From Acanthaster planci (Eukaryota > Echinodermata > Asteroidea > Valvatida > Acanthasteridae), in the NCBI RefSeq assembly GCF_001949145.1, contig NW_019091574.1, positions 294,528 through 312,773 on the forward strand: DNA of 18,246 nucleotides, given 5' to 3'. The notes under the pieces were generated by a model, which was given only the letters and a program-made list of their open reading frames with translations, was not told where the DNA came from and made no database searches. The translations under genes and the position numbers were made by a program. Shown piece by piece: positions 9,526 through 17,324 of the stretch. The first letter of the stretch is position 1, and each line of letters starts with the position of its first letter.

Positions 9526-10100
9526 AAAACATATACAAAATCAATGGGGAAAAAATAAAATATTCAAAAACCAATAAAAAATAAGGTGATGACATCATCA
9601 TGACGTCGTCCATTTTATATAATTCTTGCACCAGGGTCTTTGCCTTAGCTTTGATGACAATTGAATATCGCCAAGTGCCCAAAATCATGCCTCGAAAACA
9701 TGTACAAAGTCAATGGGGTTGAAATGAAGATCCATAAAAAATCAATTGATGACGTCATCATGACGTCATAAATTTGGACATATCTGTGTATCAGGGTCTT
9801 TGATTACAAAATCACCAAAATACCGGTAGTGTCATGAATATGTGTAAAAAGTCAAGGGCTGAAATAAATATTAAAAAATCAATAATAAATCACTTGATGA
9901 CGTTCCCATTATTGTTCTGTGCACATCTTTGGATAAGTTTCCTTCATTGATGTAAGTTTGATGAAGATCCAAAGTTGCTAAGGGACTGAAGTAGGTGGTG
10001 GAAGAAACGTGTACAAAACAAAGGGAATTTGGGTCATCAGAAGAAGACGACGACTAGAAGTCATCTGTCTGTTTGCCAACAGAACAGAGGGCTTTTTCGC
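9526..10100 (+). repeat. Three type 1 monomers in tandem
   Basis: Monomers begin near 9526, 9695 and 9836. GGGTCTTTG words at 9634-9642 and 9794-9802 are exactly 160 bp apart. The second monomer has the best preserved paired palindrome (9750-9757 and 9761-9768). The first has ATGACATCATC followed by TGACGTCG, which looks like CpG decay. Confidence 0.82.
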
Positions 10101-10194
10101 ATCCCTTTCTTAAGTTGAACAATCTATCTACTGCACAAACGCGATGGCGCAAATCTGTCAATATGACCATTTGGATCCAAGGTTTCAACAGAAT

Positions 10195-10505
10195 ATAGGC
10201 ATGTACTTCAGGAAATAATGTCCTTGAAATAAATGTTATTTGACTCCACATTGATGATGTCATCATCACATCAGGTACATATTCCTCTAGAGCACTCCCT
10301 TTTCAAGATATCTGCAAGATTTGAACCAGATGGGACATCTACCTCAGGAGATACAGAGCCCTAAAGAGTGCACATTTAACGTCACATGATTAATTCCCTG
10401 ATGGCGTCATCAGCACAGGAAGTCTACTTTTGTCTGTAACATTTCCTTTCTAGTTATCTTCAAAAATTCAACCAGATAGGACATGTCCTTCAGGAGATTA
10501 AAGGG
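10195..10505 (+). repeat. Type 2 array units in tandem (two copies)
   Basis: The core words TTATTTGACTCC / GTCACATGATTAA (about 10229 and 10381), TGATGATGTCATCATCAC / TGATGGCGTCATCAGCAC (about 10250 and 10399), AACCAGATGGGACATCT / AACCAGATAGGACATGT and CAGGAGATAC / CAGGAGATTA each occur twice, about 148-152 bp apart. Confidence 0.8.
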
Positions 10506-10544
10506 CTTTGAAGTTTACAGATTTCATGCCAAGTCAAAAATGTG

Positions 10545-10912
10545 TACAAAACCTACAGGGAAAAATGAAATATTCAAAAATCAACACAAAATATGGTCAT
10601 GACGTCATCATGACGTCATTCATTTTCAATAAATCTTGCATCAGGGTCTTTGTTGACCATCACTTTGTCAATAATCAAGCATCGCTAAGTTACCAAAATT
10701 GCGGCTTGATAACGTGTACAAAGTCAATGGGCTACAAACTCATTTGCAGAAACACTGCTCCTTTAAGTTGAAGTCACGTGAGTTGCACTTAAACTGAACA
10801 ATTTTTATGAAATGGTACTTCATATCCGGACTCTTAGGCATATTTTAAAACAAATAACAGAGCGTAAAGTACCCGATTTCTCTTTCGTTCTTCTACTAAT
10901 CTTGCGCTGAAG
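10545..10912 (+). repeat. Type 1 extended unit (copy C), interrupted at its 3' side
   Basis: Paired TGACGTCA at 10600-10607 and 10611-10618, GGGTCTTTG at 10644-10652, CACGTG at 10775-10780, and AACAGAGCGTAAAGTACCCG near 10856. It is close to copy F at the right edge of the window over the whole length, up to GCTGAAG at 10906-10912. There the similarity stops because another element has inserted. The similarity resumes at 15277. Confidence 0.85.
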
Positions 10913-10915
10913 TAA
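10913..10915. repeat. Target site duplication TAA, left
   Basis: TAA directly precedes the left terminal repeat. The same TAA follows the right terminal repeat at 15277-15279. The empty site in copy F reads GAAGTTAAAGAC, matching one TAA. Confidence 0.75.
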
Positions 10916-10937
10916 GGCGCAAGGTCAAAATACAAAC
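10916..10937 (+). repeat. Left terminal inverted repeat
   Basis: Twenty-two bases starting GGCGCAAGG pair with 15255-15276 with two adjacent mismatches (positions 5 and 6). Just inside, ACAGTTCAACAGTT (10947-10960) recurs as ACAGTTCAACGGTT (11002-11015), and AACGGTTT occurs at 10935-10942 and 11009-11016. Confidence 0.8.
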
Positions 10938-10960
10938 GGTTTAGAAACAGTTCAACAGTT

Positions 10961-11987
10961 GGTGTTAATCCCCCTTCTTTCCGTTCGTGTTTTGGTGTGG
11001 GACAGTTCAACGGTTTGAAAAGAACCGTCTGCCCTGGACTGTCTAGCTTCACAAGCAACCCTGAGAACAGTGGAGTTTGTGGCTTACACAGCCGTAGTTG
11101 TGAACAATAGATCCTATTCAAGGAGAACTTCAGTGGGCCCGGTCAGCCCTCCTTGGCTGGCCTTAAGGATTAGTGGGGAACACCTTGTGATAGAGATGCA
11201 AAATCAACTGTATTCTAGGCTACAGACATTTCTCTAGCTTCAGAAACGCTTTGAGTGGGTACTTCATGACAAAAAGATATCGCCACAAGATCATTGTTCG
11301 TCTTTAAGCGTTTTTTAGACTGGAAAATAAATATGTTTATACAGGAGTGACTGGAAATGCCAAACTGGTTGCCTCATTTTACCACTTGACCTATCGTCTC
11401 TGAAAGGAAATATCCACACAACATAAATTTATTTGAACTTCAGTCAGGTATACCTTATTCTTTGAAGGTAATAAAAAAAGTCAAACTCCGCATCAAATAG
11501 TGCTGCAAGTATGTGTCAAGGTTCAGTTCGATTCAGACACGGCTCAGAAATTTTTTGCCGAACTTCGGATCGGTTAGGGTTCGGACATGTATACACACAT
11601 GTACACGTACAATGCACAGTGAGACATCGAAAGGCTCACTACGATCGTGCTGCATAGGCCTATATAGTATTTCTGTGTATAAAATTATGAATCTCCCATC
11701 TCTCCCCATCCGCGAGCAACTTTGATTTGAATACATTTTTTTTTTCTAAACTGTTTCCCCAGAGTTTGTTTTGTATTGTCAGGTTTAATGTCACTTTTTT
11801 TAGTGCGCCTTTATAATTAGTTGAAGTGTGCCCTCTCTCGCCATGCATCACAATGTCTAGCTCTGTGGGTATGCAGAGCTGCTTTGTATAAATTGTAAGT
11901 TGTGGTGTTGCGTTTGTAGGAGTTATATATCTATTCCATATTTAGAGGTCTGCTGTTGGGGTGGGCAAGTTATTTGGCTCATTTGTC
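10961..11987. other. Left interior of the 4.4-kb element, no recognised gene
   Basis: No domain-bearing ORF. The 95-codon minus frame 10834-11121 crosses the transposon boundary at 10916 and so cannot be an intact gene. A TTCGG/CCGAA-rich stretch at 11520-11585 faces a similar CCGAAC-rich stretch at 14350-14415 in opposite orientation, but the match is short. Confidence 0.35.
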
Positions 11988-11995
11988 TATATATA
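11988..11995 (+). promoter_or_regulatory. Candidate TATA box
   Basis: TATATATA inside CTATATATAGTG is followed about 30 bp later by a pyrimidine-rich GCTTTTCTGCCTTTCG. It lies about 235 bp upstream of the ATG at 12229. Plausible as a polymerase II core promoter for that frame, but AT-rich DNA often contains this word. Confidence 0.3.
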
Positions 11996-12228
11996 GTGCG
12001 TCTTGCCATGTAGCTTTGCTTTTCTGCCTTTCGTCTTGCGAGGTACACTTCTCTATGTCACGTTAGTGTCTTTGCTGCAAACTGCATTGCATTAGTGTGG
12101 GATACACATCTCCGTGTGAAGTTCACACATTGATATTGATAGTGCTCCTAACTTACGTTGTGAGCTACTGGTAGCCTAGTTCAGGTGTAGTCCCGCTATT
12201 GTAAAATTTGAGTTTGAAACTCGGCAGT

Positions 12229-12253
12229 ATGGCATGGTGGCAGTGGACACATG
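12229..12253 (+). CDS. Candidate first exon of a small membrane protein
   Basis: The ATG at 12229 reads MAWWQWTH and reaches a strong splice donor, CATG|GTGAGTG, at 12254 in phase 1. An in-frame TAA at 12202-12204 sets the start. Joined to the acceptor at 12907 (654-bp GT-AG intron) the frame stays open for 56 codons. The donor is the best single splice signal on the plus strand of the window. The start context is weak to moderate (A at -3, G at +4). It lies inside the 4.4-kb element. I do not recognise the peptide, and it may be untranslated or belong to an old retroelement. Confidence 0.25.
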
Positions 12254-12576
12254 GTGAGTGAGCATTTTCTAATTTTCCTTTAATAACTGTTCGATTATAC
12301 ATTGTACACATTGAGATCTGCATTTTGCGCTTTTGTAGGCACATTATGGAACTATGTCCTGTTGAACTCTAATTTGCTTTAGGTAGTTTCTTGTAAGCAT
12401 CTTTGCATATTGTTCAGAGATATCAATATTTTTGAACATTTTACACCTCAATAAAAGCGAGTGTTTGATCATATTTAGTCAACAGCCTTACGTTATAATG
12501 ATTAGTTTCAGTATTAAATTAAATGTTTAATTCTGATTTACAGTGACCGACCTAGTCCTATGGACCTAGCACTGTC

Positions 12577-12590
12577 GTACATGTACATGT
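12577..12590. repeat. GTACAT simple repeat
   Basis: GTACATGTACATGT, the same low-complexity word as elsewhere in the window. Confidence 0.7.
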
Positions 12591-12907
12591 GTAGGTCATC
12601 CTACACCACCTGGTATTTGATGTACATGTAGCCCTTCCATAACATCTTGAGTAAGTTAATTTTGGTAGTTCGTATTGTCAACAATATTACTGGTGGTTGT
12701 GAAACATTTAATTCCTTATTAAATTGGTTAGTGCAGGTTGATAAAAAAAATAATAAGGAATGTAAACCATACATTCAAAAAGTATGCTGTGGCAGGGCCG
12801 CATATTTTATGTAAATGAATCCAGTATATACATATAACTGTACATGTACTTCTAATATATATGATGCTGGGTCACTTATACAAATGTATTTTAATTTTAA
12901 TTTACAG

Positions 12908-13053
12908 ATGGTTCCGTCATCATATTGACTGTCGTTTATTTTTGTGGGTGTTTGGGGGGTTTCTTGAGGTTTTTTTGCTTAACCTTCCTATGCAAATATC
13001 ATCTGGTACAACATTTTGGGCAGTCGTTTTTGCCTGTCAAATGTCTGGTCTAA
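12908..13053 (+). CDS. Candidate second exon of a small membrane protein
   Basis: It follows a T-rich tract and the acceptor TTTACAG ending at 12907. Entering in phase 1 from the exon at 12253, it reads DGSVIILTVVYFCGCLGGF, then a second hydrophobic stretch (LRFFCLTFLC) and a polar tail ending at TAA 13051-13053. The hydrophobic run of more than 20 residues could span a membrane. A competing open frame over the same bases (12861-13229, 122 codons, also very hydrophobic) does not match the phase. T-rich DNA produces Phe/Leu/Val-rich frames by chance, so confidence is low. Confidence 0.22.
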
Positions 13054-14654
13054 ACCTTCAGTGTTTAAGCACCCATTTGTTTGATTTTTATGGTGCCTTC
13101 CCGCTGGCAACCTTTCTGTTTGATAAATCTTGGCCAGTCAGGTGGTTCGGGTTGGGTAGTTTGTGCATGGTGGCCAGCCAACAAAAATATATGCCAGGTT
13201 GGGCCAAATTGGATTTGACCGTCCTTTGACTGCACCAACTTTAAAGGGGGTAAACGTAACTTGGATTAATCTGAATTAATAATTGAATGTACATGTAATT
13301 GCTCTATTTTCAAGTTTAATTAAATCAGCAGTCTATTTTCGTAAATTGGTGATTTTTTGAAATTTCTTAACCCTGCCTCCCTGTTTCCTTAATATTTTGG
13401 GTTATCCACCACCCCTCTCTCTGGTGAAATTTAACCACTTGGTAACATAAAGTTACCGCTGGAGGTGTGGCCATGTTTTGCCGACCAGAAGCGGTTGTGT
13501 TCAGACCATGCTTGACTCAACAGAACGATAGTAAGATACATGTATGTGCAAATAGAAAAAACAGCATACTCAAATAAGACTCTCCTCCTTCAGTACAGAA
13601 TACAAGATTAAAAAACAAATTTCGAGCGAATTGTGTTTTGGTTTATTCTTACAAAATAGATTCAACTCCGAAAATGGCTTTTGTTGCATATCTGAGTAGG
13701 AACCTTTCCAAGGATGGCATGCACGTGACCAAAGGGGCAATTTTCCATCAGCCTCTTTTGGCGGGATAACAGCATTTTGTTATTTGAGATCTGGTGAAAT
13801 TCCATTACAACACATTTGCACTACGATCAAACCCTTAATGGTCAAATGAAAAGCAAGTTAGGCCAAAAAAATGTCCTTGCGCGCTGCGCTTGGCAAAATT
13901 TTCATCCGGGGATGCCGTGGATCAAGCGCAAGTCCGACTGTGGTCAGCATCCAATCAAAATTTGTTTTGCATGGCCATTTATGAGACAGTTGGCCTAACA
14001 TGGAATGCCATTACCCTAATATGGAACGTATGGGCGCGGCTATCACAGATTGGCAAATATAATAAATCTGAATATACATGAGCAAGATTGAATGTAATGA
14101 GAATTTAAAAATGTTATGCAGTGACAATGCCGTATGTTGCATGTTCTTGGTTGATTTCTGAGTGATTCTAACCACATGCTTTTTACAACCATCTTGTGAT
14201 GCGGGCCATTGTAAGTTTCAGTATGTTCACGCACGTGTAGAGCACGCCGTACAACTCGTTATCCATTTTTCGTTGTGTTTGCTTTTTATGAAGTTTTCTT
14301 GTATGTATTCCGCCTTGCCATCAGTGAAATGCCTTATTTAAGCCGTACATCCGAACCGAACAGATTGGTTCCGTTGAAAGTGCCTTGTTTGATGATTTTG
14401 CCTAGGTTCGGCAGTTCGCCTGCAGCACCAGATTAAACTGTGTTTATTGTTTTAATTTACTGTGCATTAAAGTTTAATAGTAAAGTCAAACACCAGATTA
14501 GTATAAAACCCGACATGTTTGTTTTCCAACATGAATTTTGTGCAGCCACAAAGTATACAAAGATTACAAAAGAATCGTACATATAAAACATATTGCAACG
14601 TGCACACATGTACTACTGACTTCAAGAAAAAATGTGTATCCTTAAATCGTGCAG
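13054..14654. other. Right-central interior of the 4.4-kb element, nothing assigned
   Basis: AT-rich DNA with a CpG patch GCGCGCTGCGC at 13880-13890. Open frames of 60-80 codons on both strands show no features. I see no transposase motif, tRNA or repeat array here. Confidence 0.35.
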
Positions 14655-14828
14655 ATGCAGCCGCGAAGTGGAAAGCGCGTAGTTCACGTACATGTCTTCC
14701 TCGATCCAACACATGAAAACCTGCTATTGCCCAATGCTGAGTCCCAGCTTGTGCACACGGGCAAAAAAAAGAGGTTTTATCCGTTACTACATGTTGGCGA
14801 ACAGAACACTACGTCATGTATGATTCAG
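14655..14828 (+). CDS. Candidate exon, 58 codons, unknown protein
   Basis: Seen: the stretch begins ATGCAGCCGCGAAGTGG after GTGCAG and ends CAG|GTAAAT, a good donor. It is 174 nt long and fully open in phase 0. The peptide starts MQPRSGKRVVHVHVFLDP, continues THENLLLPNAESQLV, then HTGKKKRFYPLLHVGEQ, and ends TTSCMIQ. Composition is balanced and protein-like, unlike the neighbouring frames. An in-frame TAA at 14643-14645 means that it is either a first exon starting at this ATG or an internal exon using the AG at 14653-14654, whose pyrimidine tract is poor. The VVHVHV part comes from the common ACGTACATGT word, which argues for caution. It lies inside the 4.4-kb element. I do not recognise a family. 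Confidence 0.35.
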
Positions 14829-15038
14829 GTAAATACTATTTCGAGTTAGAATAATCAATTCTGCAGGTATACAGTTAAGTGTGTATTTGACTCTCAATAC
14901 CGAGACAAAATATCAAGATTACAGGGTATCGAGACCTGAAAAGACTGTTCTGGAAACTGACAGTACAACACAACGACTCAATACACATGTTTTATCAGGA
15001 TATTGAAACAGTCTGCTGATCTATATCCTCCTGTTGAG

Positions 15039-15062
15039 CTGCAAAGTAAAGAGCTATTGTAA
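15039..15062 (+). CDS. Possible terminal exon after 14655-14828
   Basis: A branch-like CTGAT, then ATATCCTCCTGTTGAG, forms a fair acceptor ending at 15038. In phase 0 the next frame reads LQSKELL and stops at TAA 15060-15062. This would close the 14655-14828 reading frame, giving about 65 codons in total. An overlapping 44-codon frame (15062-15196, starting MTHLPDRK) in another register also looks protein-like, so the assignment is open. Confidence 0.15.
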   Translation: MQSKELL

Positions 15063-15254
15063 TGACTCATCTACCAGACCGCAAAAGTTTAATATGCGGT
15101 AATGTGATGAGCTGTCCATTGTTCACTAGAAGCTGCAGAGTGCACGGTGTACTCAACCGCAACGGTTTGGCCAGCATCGCTGAAGCGTTCGTCTGATCGA
15201 TGTTGACCGTCGGTGGGGCTTAGTGTTTACAAAGCATTGAATGCTTTCAAAAGT

Positions 15255-15276
15255 GTTTGTATTTTGACCTCACGCC
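15255..15276 (-). repeat. Right terminal inverted repeat
   Basis: It reads GTTTGTATTTTGACC, continues into CTCACGCC, and is then followed by TAA. It pairs with 10916-10937. An AACGGTTT word at 15161-15168 mirrors those inside the left end. Confidence 0.8.
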
Positions 15277-15305
15277 TAAAGGACTACCCGTTCACTAGTG
15301 TTAAT

Positions 15306-15735
15306 TAGAAAAACCTGTACAAAACATGGGGAAAAAAATATTCAAAAATCAATATAAAATAAGGCATTGACATCATTGTGATGTCATTCAATATCTATAA
15401 ATCTTGCATCAGGGTCTTTGTTAGCTATTACTTTGCCAATGATCAAACATTGTAAAGTTACCAAAATTGTCGCTCGAAAACGTGTACAAAGTCAATGGGC
15501 TATAAACTCGTTTGCAGGAAAACTGCTCCTTTTAATTTCATGTCACGTGATTTTTTTCTCAACTGGAAAAAAATAATGAAATATTATTTGATATTTGGAC
15601 TCTTACATACTGTACATTGTATTTGCAATCGAGCAAACATGAAAAAAAAGACGATTTTTCTTTCGTTCTCATACATGTACTGTAGTAATCCTCGGCCGAA
15701 GTTCAGGGCTACTCTCATTAAGATCGATAATATTG
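15306..15735 (+). repeat. Type 1 extended unit (copy D), palindromes decayed
   Basis: GGGTCTTTG at 15412-15420, GTGTACAAAGTCAATGGGCT at 15482-15501, CACGTG at 15544-15549. The paired palindrome reads TGACATCATTGTGATGTCA (15368-15386), exactly what CpG-to-TpG/CpA change would leave. Confidence 0.82.
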
Positions 15736-15934
15736 CGTGGTAGAAAAACGTCTACCAAGCCTATGAAGAAATCTGCAGCTTTAATCTCATGTCATGTAAC
15801 CCCCGATCATGTCATTTTGACGATTTTTCTTTGGGAGCCTCTCTTCCTGAGGGACTTCAAGTGTACATGTACATGGAAGAACATACATGTAAGTCAAATT
15901 GGCCAGACTGCCGAAGACAGGCTGTTGAAAAACA

Positions 15935-16460
15935 TGTACAAAACTTATGGGGAAGATTAAATATCCCAAAATCAATTTTAAAATTTGTGATGACGTTATA
16001 ACGTCATACATGTATATTCAGCAAAATTCATTTAATAGGGTCTTTGTTGTCTGTAACTTTGAAGTTGATCAAACCTTTCAAACTAACTGAAATGCTGGCA
16101 TGAAAATGTGTACAAAGTCAGTGGGCTGAAAAAAATATTGAAAATTCAACATGTGACGTCATCATAACGTCATTTCTTTAGAATAATACTTAAGTGAAGG
16201 TCTTTGTTGGCTATCACTTGGATAGCGATGAAGCATTGTGAAGGTTTGAAAAATGTGGCTTGAAAACGTGTACAAAGTCAAAGGGAAAAAATGAAATATT
16301 CAAAATTCAAAAAGAAATCATGTGATGACGTCATCATCACAAATTTTTTCTAAGACCATCCTTGGATGATTGTCCAAAGGTCTGCTAAGTTTGAGGTCGA
16401 TCAGATTTAGTAAACTGCCAAAGTTGACTAGTGGAAGAAAACGTGTAGAAACCCTATGGG
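15935..16460 (+). repeat. Three type 1 monomers in tandem
   Basis: TGTACAAAGTCA at 16109 and 16269 are 160 bp apart, and so are GGGTCTTTG at 16038-16046 and AGGTCTTTG at 16198-16206. CRE-like sites: TGACGTTATAACGTCA at 15991-16006 (perfect 16-bp palindrome), TGACGTCA at 16154-16161, and TGACGTCA at 16326-16333. Confidence 0.82.
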
Positions 16461-16812
16461 GAAAGTCTGAAAAAGGAAAAGAATAAAAAACTAAAGAGAA
16501 GTGTTTGTAAACAAGTACAAATACAGAGCTGTTTCGAGACTGTTTCACCAACAAAATAAGTATTGGAAATTGTGATGAAAAAACGTGGCATCAAGAAACT
16601 ATGAGAGAGTAAAAATGAACAATTTAGTATTCTGGACGTGACATATACCCTGAAAAAGTTTAATTTATAATCAATTTCAACCAATGCATTTGGATGTCCA
16701 CTTGAGAAGATAATCTAATATGACTTGTCACGTGATATTATTCTCACAGTTGAGAGATTGCTTTGCACTTTGTGGAGCTTTTTCACAATAGTCTAAAAAT
16801 TATAATACTTAC

Positions 16813-16816
16813 TTAA
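16813..16816. repeat. Target duplication TTAA, left
   Basis: TTAA precedes TCACTTCCTGCC. The partner TTAA is at 17296-17299. Confidence 0.55.
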
Positions 16817-17295
16817 TCACTTCCTGCCTGGGACTCCGGGATCGGAGACTTATGGTTTATATGGGTGGCTGGGNATAATCCAGCCTTGTTTTGAAACCCT
16901 ATACAAGGGTTTGGGGCATTAAGAGCGAGCGGATTACCACCGGGGACAAAAGCGCTCCACCACCGCAGCGATGACCCACACAGCACGGCTGCACGCTAAT
17001 CTGGCCCCTATTGAAAGAGGTCAGCAGTGCACTGAGCCAGGTTCGTGAACAAAAGACAGTTATATAACACCGCACAATCTGGGCTCTGTTTACAAGGCTG
17101 CAAGCCTGGCTGAAATACTCAGGCGTCAATGAGGGTCACCTATCAACTTAGAGTAGTGCCTGAAGATTACTTCGTCCAGCTATAAACGACCGTTAAATGA
17201 AATGATGAATTTTGGGAAGGATTTTGAAAACGGAAAAATGATAGTCATGCCGGCCCAGCATCATCAACATTGAAAATTGCCCCGGCACGAAGTGG
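16817..17295. mobile_element. 479-bp piggyBac-like MITE
   Basis: Seen: the left end TCACTTCCTGCCTGGG matches the reverse complement of the right end, CCACTTCGTGCCGGGG, at 13 of 16 positions. TTAA lies on both sides. The interior is GC-richer than the array around it and has no array words. Known: piggyBac transposases insert at and duplicate TTAA, and short non-autonomous derivatives are common in animal genomes. The element is too short to encode a transposase, and its 76-codon minus frame shows nothing. One base (16874) is ambiguous (n). Terminal repeats are short and imperfect, so the exact ends rest mainly on TTAA. Confidence 0.6.
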
Positions 17296-17299
17296 TTAA
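17296..17299. repeat. Target duplication TTAA, right
   Basis: TTAA follows GCACGAAGTGG and mirrors 16813-16816. Confidence 0.55.
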
Positions 17300-17324
17300 A
17301 GATAACATATATGGGTTCTTCGAC

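Larger units (their letters stand above)
8111..10912. repeat. CRE/E-box modular repeat array, left segment
   Basis: Degenerate monomers of two related kinds fill this stretch. Type 1 carries GTGTACAAAGTCAATGGG, an A/T-rich AAAATCAATAAAAAATCA part, one or two TGACGTCA palindromes, then CTTGCATCAGGGTCTTTG. Type 2 carries CTTTAATGTCACGTGACT, TGACGTCATCATCAC, and later TTTCAACCAGAT and CAGGAGATAC. Type 1 units start near 8130, 8925, 9526, 9695, 9836 and 10545. Type 2 units lie at 8600-8830 and 10195-10505. No coding capacity is evident, and short ORFs inside are noise. The array is cut at 10913-10915 by the insertion of the 4.4-kb element. Confidence 0.85.
10916..15276. mobile_element. 4,361-bp DNA transposon, probably PIF/Harbinger-like, non-autonomous
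   Basis: Seen: the left 22 bp (10916-10937) start GGCG and end TCAAAATACAAAC. The reverse complement of 15255-15276 is the same at 20 of 22 positions, with weaker pairing for about 18 bp more. TAA flanks both ends. Removing the element and one TAA joins CTTGCGCTGAAG to TAAAGGACTACCCG, which matches the intact array copy at about 18200-18220 (CTTGCGCCGAAGT then TAAAGACTCC). Known: PIF/Harbinger elements make 3-bp TWA duplications and have short terminal repeats. The superfamily is inferred from this only. No DDE transposase or Myb-like partner is recognisable inside. The interior carries a TATA box, a possible spliced microprotein and another candidate exon, so captured host sequence is possible. 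Confidence 0.8.
15280..16812. repeat. CRE/E-box modular repeat array, middle segment
   Basis: Continues the array after the 4.4-kb insertion. It holds extended copy D (15306-15735), a linker homologous to 9335-9525, three tandem type 1 monomers (15935-16460), and a more diverged stretch to 16812 with an intact CACGTG at 16729-16734. No coding potential is seen. Confidence 0.82.

Noticed and set aside
10834-11121. 95-codon minus-strand ORF
   Set aside because: It crosses the boundary between the array and the inserted transposon at 10916, so it is not an inherited gene.
11660-12240. Solo LTR reading of the TATA box followed by a TGGTGGCAG primer-site-like word
   Set aside because: No second LTR copy, no clear TG...CA ends with flanking duplication and no gag or pol remnant. 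A promoter or SINE-like reading fits as well.
12861-13229. 122-codon hydrophobic plus-strand ORF
   Set aside because: T-rich DNA gives Phe/Leu/Val-rich frames. Its phase does not match the donor at 12253, and no family is recognised.
11520-14415. Facing CCGAAC/TTCGG-rich stretches as terminal repeats of an inner element
   Set aside because: Only short scattered words match in inverted order. There is no continuous arm and no flanking duplication.
16874-16874. Ambiguous base n
   Set aside because: Most simply a sequencing or assembly ambiguity. It has no effect on any call.
16830-16880. 5S rRNA-like GCCTGGGA / GGAGAC words
   Set aside because: The words are too short, in the wrong order, and lie within the TTAA-flanked element.
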